Source of the DNA: Bradyrhizobium algeriense
GTDB taxonomy: Bacteria; Pseudomonadota; Alphaproteobacteria; Rhizobiales; Xanthobacteraceae
Reading direction: 5' to 3'
Assembly (NCBI RefSeq): GCF_036924595.1
Contig: NZ_JAZHRV010000001.1
Coordinates: 5,022,001-5,086,000 of the forward strand
DNA: 64,000 nucleotides
Part shown: one piece after another, positions 54,244 through 62,435 of the stretch
Layout: each line of letters starts with the position of its first letter
Position numbering within the stretch: position 1 is the stretch's first letter
Notes under the pieces: generated by a model
The model's database searches: none
The model's input: only the letters and a program-made list of their open reading frames with translations
Told to the model about the DNA's origin: nothing
Made by a program: the position numbers and the translations under genes

Positions 54244-55052
54244 TGCAGACCCAGATACGCTTCTTGCACCATTCGGTCGGCGGCGATCTCCGCGAATGTA
54301 CCAGCGGCGATCTTGCGGCCGAAATTGAGCACCACGCAGCGATTGGTGATGCGTTCGATGACACCCATCTCATGCTCGACGATCACGATCGAAAGCCCAT
54401 CGGGTCGCTTCCGCACTTCCAATATATCGTCCATGAGCTGGCTCGTTTCCTCGTGCGTCATGCCGGCGGAGGGCTCGTCCAGCAGCAGCAGCTGGGGGCG
54501 GCTGATCAGCGCGCGGCAGATCTCGATGCGGCGGCGGTCGATCATGGGCAGGCCCGCGACCGGCTCCAGCATGCGCCGAGCGAGCGGCGGATCGAACACC
54601 TCGACCAGCGCTTGCGCTTTGGCAAAGCTCTCCTCGAATTCGGCCTTGAATGCTTGGCGCCTGACGAGGTTGAACCACAGGCCCTGGTTCAGGCGCTTGT
54701 GGTTGCCGATCATGATGTTGTCGAAGATCGACAGCGGCAGGGACAGCCGCGAACGCTGAAAGGTGCGAGACACTCCTGCATGATAGATGGCTTGCGGGGT
54801 GGCCCGTGTAATCTCGGCGCCGTCCAATGACACGTGACCTGCATCTGCCCAGTAGATCCCGGTGATGACGTTGAAGAATGTGGTCTTGCCGGAGCCGTTC
54901 GGGCCAATCAGGCCAACAATCTCGCCCTGTGCAACATCGAAGTCGAGATGATCGAGAGCCAGGACGCCGCCGAAACGCCTGGTCAAACCCCGTGCCTCGA
55001 GCACCAGCGGCATTTCTTCACGCGGCGCGGGATTTTGCGTCATGGTCGCCAT
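54240..55052 (-). CDS. livG: LIV-type ABC transporter ATP-binding protein, LivG-like (270 aa)
   Basis: Second ATPase of the importer. Walker A GPNGSGKTTFFNVITG, which is the LivG form, is at about residues 43-58. The long insertion between Walker A and the signature (FQRSRLSLPLSIFDNIMIGN) is typical. The signature is degenerate (AGLPMIDRRRIEICRALISR in place of LSGGQ), and LLLLDEPSAGMTHEE is Walker B. The altered signature is worth noting, because most LivG proteins keep LSYGQQR. It overlaps the LivM-like gene by 13 bases. Confidence 0.9.
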   Translation of the reverse strand: MATMTQNPAPREEMPLVLEARGLTRRFGGVLALDHLDFDVAQGEIVGLIGPNGSGKTTFFNVITGIYWADAGHVSLDGAEITRATPQAIYHAGVSRTFQRSRLSLPLSIFDNIMIGNHKRLNQGLWFNLVRRQAFKAEFEESFAKAQALVEVFDPPLARRMLEPVAGLPMIDRRRIEICRALISRPQLLLLDEPSAGMTHEETSQLMDDILEVRKRPDGLSIVIVEHEMGVIERITNRCVVLNFGRKIAAGTFAEIAADRMVQEAYLGLQ

Positions 55053-56203
55053 CCGGGGAAATATCTACGCACCGGCCGCGGCAACAGGCCCTCGGGCCGG
55101 AACAGCAGGACCATCATGACCAACGCGGCATAGAGCATAAAGCGATATTCCTGGATAACCTGCAGCTTCTCTGGAACGATGACGACGATCACGGTTGCCA
55201 CAGCCACGCCCCAGGGATTGCCGATGCCCCCGAGCAGCAGGATCGATACCAGGACGAGCGAGTCGGCGAACGTATAGTTGTTGGGTTGGACGAAGCCGAC
55301 GACCATCCCATGCAACGTGCCGGCAACGCCGATTAGGAAATTGCCGAGCAGGAAGGCTGTTATCTTCCAACGTACGATATTGAGTCCGAAGCAACCGGCG
55401 GCGGTCTCGTCCAGCCGCAGCGCATCGAGATTGAGGCCGATCCAGGACCGCTCGAGCCGTCGTACGACGACGAAAGCCAAGACCATGATCATCATGCTCA
55501 TGACGAAATAATTGAGATAGAACGACAGCTCGACTCCACCGATCTCGATATTGTCATTGAACGACCAGCCGAGGATCGTCATGCCTCGCACCTGAAGCCC
55601 CTGGGGACCTCCAAGGACGTCGTTCACTTCCAGAAAAGTCTTGAACAGGAGCGCAAACGCGATGGTGACCACCGCCGCGTAATGACCGCGCGTGCGCAAG
55701 ACGGGCAGCAGGAGGAGCGATCCGATCAGCGCCGCCATGAGCCCGCCAATCAGTAGCACGAGCAGGTGCGGAACGGCGGTGTGCTGATTGAGCACCGCAG
55801 CGGTGTAGGCGCCGATGCCAAAAAACGAGGCGCCTGCAAAGTTCAGCACCCCCGCATAGCCGAATTGGATGCTCAGCCCAAGTGTCGCGACGGTGTAAAG
55901 CACCACGGTGCAGACAAGCAGCAGGACGAAATGGTCTTCGTGGAAGACCACGCCAACCGCGAGCGTCGCGACAATCGCGAGCAGCCCCAGCGCGTCTTCC
56001 CGCTCGCTAAAACTGTGCGCAACGGGCTTCAGCAATCCGAGCCGGTTAGCCGCGATAACGGCGCCGATACCAAGGGCAAGCAGTGCGATGATCGCTTTCT
56101 GATTTTCGACCCGCAAGAGGATGATCAGGAATGCCGTGACCAAGACCACGGCAGCGGCTCCCGGCAGGAGCGACCGCCCTCCATCGTTCCCCGAAAGCAC
56201 CAT
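55040..56203 (-). CDS. livM: LIV-type ABC transporter permease, LivM-like (387 aa)
   Basis: A hydrophobic protein with about ten membrane segments and the LivM hallmark LGLSIQFGYAGVLNFAGASF. The EAA-like cytoplasmic loop is RSWIGLNLDALRLDETAAGC. NPWGVAVATVIVVIVPEKLQ and EGLLPRP complete the C-terminus. Starts 1 base after the LivH-like stop, so the two permeases are translated together. Confidence 0.9.
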   Translation of the reverse strand: MVLSGNDGGRSLLPGAAAVVLVTAFLIILLRVENQKAIIALLALGIGAVIAANRLGLLKPVAHSFSEREDALGLLAIVATLAVGVVFHEDHFVLLLVCTVVLYTVATLGLSIQFGYAGVLNFAGASFFGIGAYTAAVLNQHTAVPHLLVLLIGGLMAALIGSLLLLPVLRTRGHYAAVVTIAFALLFKTFLEVNDVLGGPQGLQVRGMTILGWSFNDNIEIGGVELSFYLNYFVMSMMIMVLAFVVVRRLERSWIGLNLDALRLDETAAGCFGLNIVRWKITAFLLGNFLIGVAGTLHGMVVGFVQPNNYTFADSLVLVSILLLGGIGNPWGVAVATVIVVIVPEKLQVIQEYRFMLYAALVMMVLLFRPEGLLPRPVRRYFPGWRP

Positions 56204-56204
56204 G

Positions 56205-57125
56205 TCACACCCGCTCGCTCAACTTCTCGGGAATGAGACCGGTCGGTCGCCATGCCATGAGCGCGATCACCACGGCGAACGCAAACACGTCCTTGTAGGC
56301 GCTCGCGAAGGGCAACGCGACGGCGCCGATGGTCTGCAGCCCGGCGAACAGAAATCCGCCGAGTATCGCACCGTAGATACTGCCGAGCCCGCCGATGATG
56401 GCGGCGCTGAATCCCACCACGCCGAGATAGAGTCCGATACCGAAATTGATTTCGTTGTAATAGAGACCGTTCATCAACCCCGCGAAGGCAGCCAAGGCGG
56501 AGCCGATAGCAAACGTAATCAGCACGATGGCATTGAAGTTCACGCCCATGGTCTTGGCTGTCTCCTCATCTTGTGCGACGGCGCGGATCGCGAGCCCGAG
56601 CTTTGTCCGGTTGAGCAGGAACTGCAGACCGACGATCACAAGCGCGCCGGCCGTCAGGAGGATCGCGTTGTCCAGCCTGAGGTTGAAATTGCCGATGTTG
56701 ATGGAATCAGCCGGCAGCAGCCGCGGAAACGGCTTGGGATTGGCGCCGTCAGGATAAAAGAGCCGCACGGCTTCACGCAGAACCGTGCCCAGCATCAACG
56801 TGATCAGAAGTGTGTTGAGGGCCGGGGCGGAGCGCAAAGGCAGGATGAATGCCCGCGCGATAAAGGCCCCTAACAGCGCCATGGCACCGAGGGCCGCTAC
56901 CAGCATGGCCAGGAGTTCCACCGCATCGGAGGTGAGGCCGATGCTCTGCAGTCCAATGAATGAGGCCAGCGCCGTGAAGGCGCCGACCGTGAGCACGTCG
57001 CCATGCGAGAACTTGATAACGTCCAGCACGCCGAAAAACAGTGTAAAGCCCACGGCAACCAGCGCGTACATCATGCCGAGCATCAGCCCATTCATAGTGT
57101 ACTGGGCAACCAGCCCCAGATCCAT
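56205..57125 (-). CDS. livH: LIV-type ABC transporter permease, LivH-like (306 aa)
   Basis: The LivH signature is at the N-terminus: TMNGLMLGMMYALVAVGFTL with FGVLDVIKFSHGDVLTVGAF. Eight or so membrane helices are seen. The cytoplasmic loop GLAIRAVAQDEETAKTMGVN contacts the ATPases, and GLGSIYGAILGGFLFAGLQT follows. Start ATG 57125 is preferred over the in-frame 57152, which would fall in the stem of the upstream hairpin. Confidence 0.9.
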   Translation of the reverse strand: MDLGLVAQYTMNGLMLGMMYALVAVGFTLFFGVLDVIKFSHGDVLTVGAFTALASFIGLQSIGLTSDAVELLAMLVAALGAMALLGAFIARAFILPLRSAPALNTLLITLMLGTVLREAVRLFYPDGANPKPFPRLLPADSINIGNFNLRLDNAILLTAGALVIVGLQFLLNRTKLGLAIRAVAQDEETAKTMGVNFNAIVLITFAIGSALAAFAGLMNGLYYNEINFGIGLYLGVVGFSAAIIGGLGSIYGAILGGFLFAGLQTIGAVALPFASAYKDVFAFAVVIALMAWRPTGLIPEKLSERV

Positions 57126-57144
57126 GCCGCGCCTCCAGCCTGTC

Positions 57145-57180
57145 GGGAGCAAGACGGGAAGGTGCTAAACCTTTGCTCCC
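57145..57180 (-). promoter_or_regulatory. Stem-loop between the binding-protein gene and permease genes
   Basis: GGGAGCAA (57145-57152) and TTGCTCCC (57173-57180) are perfect 8-bp arms around a 20-base loop, in the 64-base gap between the binding-protein stop and the LivH-like start. It occupies the same place as the hairpin in the polyol transporter operon and may stabilise the upstream message. Confidence 0.6.
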
Positions 57181-57189
57181 CTGCCTAGG

Positions 57190-58368
57190 CTATTTCTGGC
57201 CCGGAAGTTTGCGCTTTCCGGACGCATATTCGCTGTCCTCCCAGACCACCCATTTTCCATCCTGGACCACGAAGGCGGTAATGAGGGCGACCGTGTTCTG
57301 TCCGTGGTCGTCAAAGGTGATCTTGCCGACGATCGAGTCGCGATCCTTCACCTTGTTGAGGGTTGCTTGCACCTTCTTGCGGTCGGGCCCCACCTGCTCG
57401 ATCGTGTCGAGGATCAGGTTCATGGCTGCGAAGGCGAAGCCGCCATAGGCCTCGGGCGGGTTCGGGTAATTTTGGTCGTTGTATTTCTCCAGGAAGAACT
57501 TTCCGCCCGGCAGCCGCTCCGTTGGGGCGCCTTCGATGAAGGAGAGCGAGCCTTCCGCCAGCTTGCCGAGACCGTCGATATAGGAATCGGACTTGATCCC
57601 CGATGTTCCATCGAACAGCACAGTGTTCAGCCCGAGCTTATCCATCTGACCGCGGATGCGCACGCCGATCGGCGTCAAGCCGCCGAAATAGATTGCTTGC
57701 GGATTGAGCGACTTGATCTGGGTGAGTTCGGCGCTGAAATCCTGCTGGTCGGAGGTGACACCGAAGGTGCCGACGATCTTGCCGCCGTGCTTGGCGAGCG
57801 CTTCGCTAAAATACTTGTTGTGTCCCTTGCCGTAGTCGGTTGTGTCGTGAATCACTGCAAAGGTCTTGTAGCCGAGGCTCGACGACAACTCCGCGTTGCG
57901 CTCGTTCTGATTGATCATCGTGCCGTTGACGCGGTGCACCTCGGCATACTTGTTCCGATAGGTGATGTCGGGCAGCACCGCGCCCCACACGATCACCGGC
58001 AAGCCGAACTTGTGATAAACGTCGACCGTGGCGATGGCCACCGCCGAGCAGTAATGCGTCGCAGCCGCGATGATCTCTTTGTCGGTTGCAAGCTTGGTCG
58101 CCTGTTGAACGCCGACATTCGGCTTGCATTCGTCGTCGAGCGCGACCATCTCGTATTCGTACTTGGCCTCCGCATCCGCATTGCGGAGTCGCACAGCGAG
58201 ATCTGCGGAATTGCGCCCGCCGAGACCATTGGCGGATGTGCCGCCCGTCAACGGACCGATAAAGCCGACCCTGATCTTCTCCTTGGCATGGGACGACGAC
58301 ACGCCTCCAGTAACGCCCAAGGCTCCGGCGCAAATGAAAGCGGCTGCAAGCGACAGAAACCTGTTCAT
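57190..58368 (-). CDS. LIV-type ABC transporter substrate-binding protein (392 aa)
   Basis: Periplasmic binding protein of the Peripla_BP_6 (LivK/AmiC-like) family. AGGAGG lies 5 bases before ATG 58368. Signal peptide about 1-29 (SLAAAFICAGALGVTGGVSS, cut near SHAKEK). The start of the mature fold is IRVGFIGPLTGGTSANGLGG. VALDDECKPNVGVQQATKLA, VDVYHKFGLPVIVWGA and VIHDTTDYGKGHNKYF are the usual hinge and ligand parts. Two cysteines (C in DDECKP and HYCSAV) recall the disulfide of this family. First gene of the transporter operon. Confidence 0.92.
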   Translation of the reverse strand: MNRFLSLAAAFICAGALGVTGGVSSSHAKEKIRVGFIGPLTGGTSANGLGGRNSADLAVRLRNADAEAKYEYEMVALDDECKPNVGVQQATKLATDKEIIAAATHYCSAVAIATVDVYHKFGLPVIVWGAVLPDITYRNKYAEVHRVNGTMINQNERNAELSSSLGYKTFAVIHDTTDYGKGHNKYFSEALAKHGGKIVGTFGVTSDQQDFSAELTQIKSLNPQAIYFGGLTPIGVRIRGQMDKLGLNTVLFDGTSGIKSDSYIDGLGKLAEGSLSFIEGAPTERLPGGKFFLEKYNDQNYPNPPEAYGGFAFAAMNLILDTIEQVGPDRKKVQATLNKVKDRDSIVGKITFDDHGQNTVALITAFVVQDGKWVVWEDSEYASGKRKLPGQK

Positions 58369-58731
58369 GCGGACCTCCTTCAAGTCCGTCTTGCCCCAGC
58401 CGGCGAACATTGCGGATGGACCGTTGCGACGGATGATGCTGCAGCCTAGGCTCGCGTTTCCCATGACTCGTCAAGCCATGGCCGACCTCTTATGGCGCTG
58501 TGACCGCAACTCAGAATTGCGCATCACGTGGGGCAGACGACTGCTTATAACACTTCTGCGAAGCGCCTCAAAGACACCCGTGGACTCCGCCCCACGAATT
58601 TGGATTTGGCGGGGCGCCGCACACGCCGCCGGATCATCCTTGTCGCATCATTGTTTGCGAAGTCCTGGCACCTTGCGACAAGGTAGGAGCGCCAAAGGAG
58701 CCCGAGGCCGCGCTGGCCGTGCGGCCGAGTC

Positions 58732-59325
58732 TCAGGGTTTCAGACCTCCTCCTCGCGTTTCTTGTTCTGCAGAAGACCGGCGCCGCTTGAAAGTTCTCCG
58801 GGCGCCGGAGGGGATGGTCCGACCCGGCCCCGGCGGCCTTATTGCCTGGGGATCGGGACTGCAGAGCGTCAGGGTAGCGGGGTCGAATTCCTCCCAGACT
58901 TCCGGCGCCGTATAGGCGGGCCTAAGCAGTTCGGAATCTATGCCAGGAACGCGCCTCATATAGGGAAACGGCGGCATGTTTATGATCGACATACACGGCA
59001 CCCGCGATGTCGCGACAGCGTTCATAAGCTCCCGCACTCCGGGCGATCCATATTGGGGCTCCTGCATCGCAAGGCCGATGAGATCATATTCGCGAGGGTC
59101 GACGTCCGCCGCTCCCGCTGCCGACACTCGGCCGGGCAGCTTGCATGAATCGAGCTCGATGGGTTCGCTCCGGCCGCGGATCGGAATCCGAACACGAAAC
59201 CCTTCGGAATTGATCAGATCTGCCTCGGCCGGAAGACAGACAAGTTTCACGGAATGCGCGCCGAGCAGAATCTTCGACGCGAGCAACGAACCGTATGAAG
59301 CGCCTAGGATGAGAATGTTTGTATG
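58732..59325 (-). pseudogene. Rossmann-fold NAD(P)-binding protein (ketopantoate-reductase-like), frameshifted
   Basis: The conserved start appears to be ATGTCGACATAC at 59330, but the next codons fit only after one base is dropped: NILILGASYGSLLASKILLG is in the frame that then runs to 58732. The middle (LVCLPAEADLINSEGFRVRI, YDLIGLAMQEPQYGSPGVRE, SIINMPPFPYMRRVPG) looks like a dehydrogenase related to ketopantoate reductase or opine dehydrogenases. Near SPDPQAIRPPG the frame leaves the family (GRTIPSGARRT), while another frame has PENFQAAP. So two lesions and a missing C-terminus. Confidence 0.6.
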
Positions 59326-59517
59326 TCGACATCGTCGGGTTTCCTTTGAGATCTTAGCTCGGGCTCATTGCGGCCCGCTTTGTGCCATCGGCCGGCTCGA
59401 TGCCACGGGTGCAGTGACGACAAGCGGCGCATCCGGCCGAACCGTGGCGACTGCAGCTGCGCCGGCCAACCGATTCCTAGATCCGAGGCGAGCAGTACGG
59501 TCCAGTTGGCTCTTGGA

Positions 59518-59870
59518 TCAACCCGCCAGCCTAACATCCCCAGAGAAACGATGCCCGCGAAACCGATACTCATTGATGACGTACGGCTGGTGACGCCCAC
59601 CCGGGTACGGACGACCGTTTTTCGACAAGCGCCAGAGTCCGCGCACGCGATAATCCGGCGTCAAGCCGAGCTCATCCATTTGCATGCGAAGCGCCTTGAA
59701 CATCGTCTTGTTCATTATCCGCTCGAAGACCTTGATGTCGTGCTTCAGGCCTAGCGTCCTCAACGTATAGACCAGCGAGTCGCGGGTGACGAAGGAAAAA
59801 TCCTCGTAACGGCGCATCAGCGAGCGGTGCCAGGTATATCCGAGCTGCTTGAGCCGCCATTTCGTCTAGC
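59518..59870 (-). pseudogene. Haloacid-dehalogenase type II fragment joined to unrelated sequence
   Basis: RRLKQLGYTWHRSLMRRYED and FSFVTRDSLVYTLRTLGLKH are a typical middle segment of L-2-haloacid dehalogenases (KQLEYSWLRSLMxRYEDF...VTxDALxYT). Neither the N-terminal nucleophile Asp nor the C-terminal motifs are present. After KVFERIMNK the sequence (ALRMQMDELGLTPDYRVRGL) is different. It is a fragment of about 60 codons. Confidence 0.55.
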
Positions 59871-59968
59871 CAGGAGAGGCCTCGTCCGGAGAGAGTCGCC
59901 GATCGGAGGCTCTCGAGGCGAACGGCTTCGCCCTTGATCGCTAGAATGGCCTATCAGCTTCAAGATGA

Positions 59969-60898
59969 TCAGCGCGCCTGCAACGCCACCACGGCGGAGA
60001 TCTCTTCAAGAAGAGCCGCGTGCCGCTCCCAGGGTATGCTGTCGACACTCATCTGTGGTCGCCCGGGATTATCGACCCGGCTGTCATCGACCGCCTGCCC
60101 GGTTTCCACCGCCGCCGAAAGGAACCGGTGATCCATATCGCGATTGAAATAACGCAGGAGAGGATCCCGCAACGCTGGCTTCGTGCACGCCATTGCAGCA
60201 AGGAGCCCATACCCTCCCCAGTTCGACACACCGGCGACGATGAGCGAATCGACCGGAGTCGTCGCTGCGATCACCTTGCCATTGGGAATTCCACTTTCGA
60301 TGATTTCCTTGGGCAAGGATCCCATCCCAATCTCATTGCCCCCGTCCCCGATGCCGATCGTGTACCAGCGACGCTTCGCGGCGGGGTCGCTAAAGAGAAG
60401 ATGGAGCGGCGCTGTTTCGCGCGACATGTCCCATCCGTGCTCCCGGTGGGGCTTTCCATCCGAAGCCGGAGAAACCCGCTCTATTGCGATCAAGTGAGTG
60501 ATCGGCCGATCGCCTGTCTCTAGGTACCGTCGCAGGCGGAGAACCGAACTCTCCGTCGTCGACACGACCTCAAGATTGACGGGCATCGGCAGCGCATCGA
60601 CCACGGCCCATACCGCCTTTGCACATGGTGTGTCGGTAATGACCGTTACCGGGATGCCCACATTTGCGAGGCCCGCGGCCAGATGGGCCATCCCGCCGAG
60701 CCCGTCCGTTTCTGGAGCAGGCGGCTCCGCGTGCTGGATATAGAAGCCGGTAACGATGCCGACATGCGCGTTGGGCGTGTTCATGATGGCCTCTGCGGCG
60801 CGGGCAAGATTGCCTTTTGCCCACTCGGTCATCTGGCCGATATCGCGTTTGACTTTGCGCCCGATGATCGCCTCGATCCGGGGTACCGACTCGTTCAC
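59969..60898 (-). CDS. DUF4392 protein, D-glutamate cyclase-type (309 aa)
   Basis: The family pattern is clear: GNLARAAEAIMNTPNAHVGI, VTGFYIQHAEPPAPETDGLG, GMAHLAAGLANVGIPVTVIT and GIGDGGNEIGMGSL, with CTKPALRDPLL near the end. DUF4392 is the catalytic domain of the mammalian D-glutamate cyclase, which makes 5-oxo-D-proline. Start GTG 60898 follows AGGTGG; the frame is open to 60976. It is upstream of the LIV-type transporter, so the pair may serve uptake and conversion of an acidic D-amino acid or a related compound. This is inference. Confidence 0.82.
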   Translation of the reverse strand: MNESVPRIEAIIGRKVKRDIGQMTEWAKGNLARAAEAIMNTPNAHVGIVTGFYIQHAEPPAPETDGLGGMAHLAAGLANVGIPVTVITDTPCAKAVWAVVDALPMPVNLEVVSTTESSVLRLRRYLETGDRPITHLIAIERVSPASDGKPHREHGWDMSRETAPLHLLFSDPAAKRRWYTIGIGDGGNEIGMGSLPKEIIESGIPNGKVIAATTPVDSLIVAGVSNWGGYGLLAAMACTKPALRDPLLRYFNRDMDHRFLSAAVETGQAVDDSRVDNPGRPQMSVDSIPWERHAALLEEISAVVALQAR

Positions 60899-61144
60899 TG
60901 TATCCACCTCGACTTGCCTTCTCGAAGGTGCCGGATTGGTACTGCGGGGTCTTTCCGGTCGCCTACATGATAACAACTCTGTTTGGAGGACAGCGTCCCT
61001 GCTCTGTTGCTTAGAAAATCGCTCCCGGGAAACTAGGCCATCCGCTCCTAGGATCGCGAGAGCGAACAGGTCAACCTGACCGCCGAGCTTCCTTCCGATT
61101 CGTCGCGGAAGCCTGAGGGTCAGCTGCTGCTCAAGAAGAGGGCC

Positions 61145-61285
61145 TCAGACTTGCGCGTGCTCATCCTCTTCGACGGTAACAAGGAAGGTTCGCCTACTCC
61201 TGTGACCTCCGGCTAGGATAAGGTCGTATTTGGTATCCGGGTCATTGACGCGCCAGCGATTAATGGGATGAACGCCGTATTCTTG
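61145..61285 (-). pseudogene. Orphan C-terminal gene fragment
   Basis: An open stretch without a start codon reads QEYGVHPINRWRVNDPDTKY, DLILAGGHRSRRTFLVTVEE and DEHAQV, ending TGA. It has good coding character, so it is probably the tail of a lost gene. The remaining parts of 60899-61373 hold nothing I can support. Confidence 0.3.
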
Positions 61286-61373
61286 TCAGTCCCTCAGCTC
61301 CGTGCGCGCACTGAGCACAAGCACCGAATTTCCGAATGTGCCTACCCCGGAGCTCATCCAAGGATAGGCAGGG

Positions 61374-61592
61374 TCATGTTGGCTTCCGGGGATGGAATAG
61401 CTCTTCGACGGACTGTTTCGGATCCTTGATCCGAGAGCGGTCCTTGCGATCATTCTTCTGTGCTTCGAGCTTCTGCAGGAAGCGGAAACGCGGCGATCGG
61501 GTCGCGTGCCCCGATCGCCCGTGCTTGGTCATGCCGAAACCCTTTTGGCCGCCATGCGTCATTTGATCACCAACGAAAGCTGGGCGGCTCAT
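61374..61592 (-). CDS. Possible small basic protein (72 aa)
   Basis: From ATG 61592: MSRPAFVGDQMTHGGQKGFG, MTKHGRSGHATRSPRFRFLQ and KLEAQKNDRKDRSRIKDPKQ. It is rich in Lys/Arg/Gly and may be disordered. A GGGGGCTAG run is just before the start. No family; the call is weak. From 61593 to 61903 I see no other gene. Confidence 0.35.
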   Translation of the reverse strand: MSRPAFVGDQMTHGGQKGFGMTKHGRSGHATRSPRFRFLQKLEAQKNDRKDRSRIKDPKQSVEELFHPRKPT

Positions 61593-61903
61593 TTCTAGCC
61601 CCCCGGGAGCCGCCGGGACCAAGCTTCATGCGGTTCGCCGAAAGTGCGATCAGAGAGAAGGATAGCCCTGATCGTCAAAAGGCGCGAGGCCAGGACGGTC
61701 GGTTTGCGAAAGCAAAATGCTGCAGTGCGGCGCCGTTTTGGCCCGTCGATGCCGTCTAGCTCTGTTCGTTCCAAGGGTTGCTGTCGAAGGTTAGACCGGA
61801 CGTGTCTCGCGCGCTGCCTCGACCGCCGCTGCCGCCTATGGCGGCTTGCAATCACCTTCCGGCGGCCTACCTTGGTGTAGCTCACCTTGCAGGATCGGCA
61901 GCC

Positions 61904-62386
61904 ATGGAACTCACCGTGGTGCCCATCGTCAAGCCGGACGCCATCAACTTCATCTTCGGCCAGTCGCATTTCATCAAGACCGTGGAAGACCTCCACGAGG
62001 CGCTGGTGGGCGCGGTTCCGGGCATCCGCTTCGGGCTGGCCTTCGAGGCCTCCGGTAAGCGGCTGGTGCGCTGGTCGGGTAATGACGAAGCCGCCCTCGC
62101 CCTCGCACGCGACAACGCATTGGCCATCGGTGCCGGCCACACTTTCCTGATCTTCCTAGGCGACGGGTTCTTTCCCGTCAACGTGCTGGCTGCAGTGCGT
62201 GCGGTGCCGGAGGTCTGCCGCATCTATTGCGCGACAGCCAACCCGACACAGGTGATCGTCGCGCAGACCGAGCTGGGCCGCGGCGTGCTCGGCGTGGTGG
62301 ATGGCGCCTCGCCGCTGGGTGTCGAAACCGACGCCGACATTGCGTGGCGGAAAGACCTGCTGCGAAAGCTCGGCTACAAGCTGTAG
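61904..62386 (+). CDS. Adenosine-specific kinase family protein (PF04008-like, 160 aa)
   Basis: Full-length match by eye to the adenosine-specific kinase family: QSHFIKTVEDLHEALVGAVP, FGLAFEASGKRLVRWSGNDE, NALAIGAGHTFLIFLGDGFF, VNVLAAVRAVPEVCRIYCAT, ANPTQVIVAQTELGRGVLGV and RKDLLRKLGYKL. The family is best known from archaea and thermophiles, with structural data but little biochemistry. ATG 61904 is the conserved start; an in-frame start at 61778 has no similarity. Monocistronic in this window. Confidence 0.87.
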   Translation: MELTVVPIVKPDAINFIFGQSHFIKTVEDLHEALVGAVPGIRFGLAFEASGKRLVRWSGNDEAALALARDNALAIGAGHTFLIFLGDGFFPVNVLAAVRAVPEVCRIYCATANPTQVIVAQTELGRGVLGVVDGASPLGVETDADIAWRKDLLRKLGYKL

Positions 62387-62435
62387 TGGCTGGATGAAGC
62401 CGAAGCCGACAGGCTGGCGCCCTCAGCGCGTGACG

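Noticed and set aside
53539..54759. Plus-strand frame of 406 codons opposite the two ATPase genes
   Set aside because: It spans two convincing ABC ATPase genes on the other strand and shows no own motifs.
57304..58449. Plus-strand frame of 381 codons opposite the LIV-type binding protein
   Set aside because: Antisense shadow of a gene with clear motifs and signal peptide.
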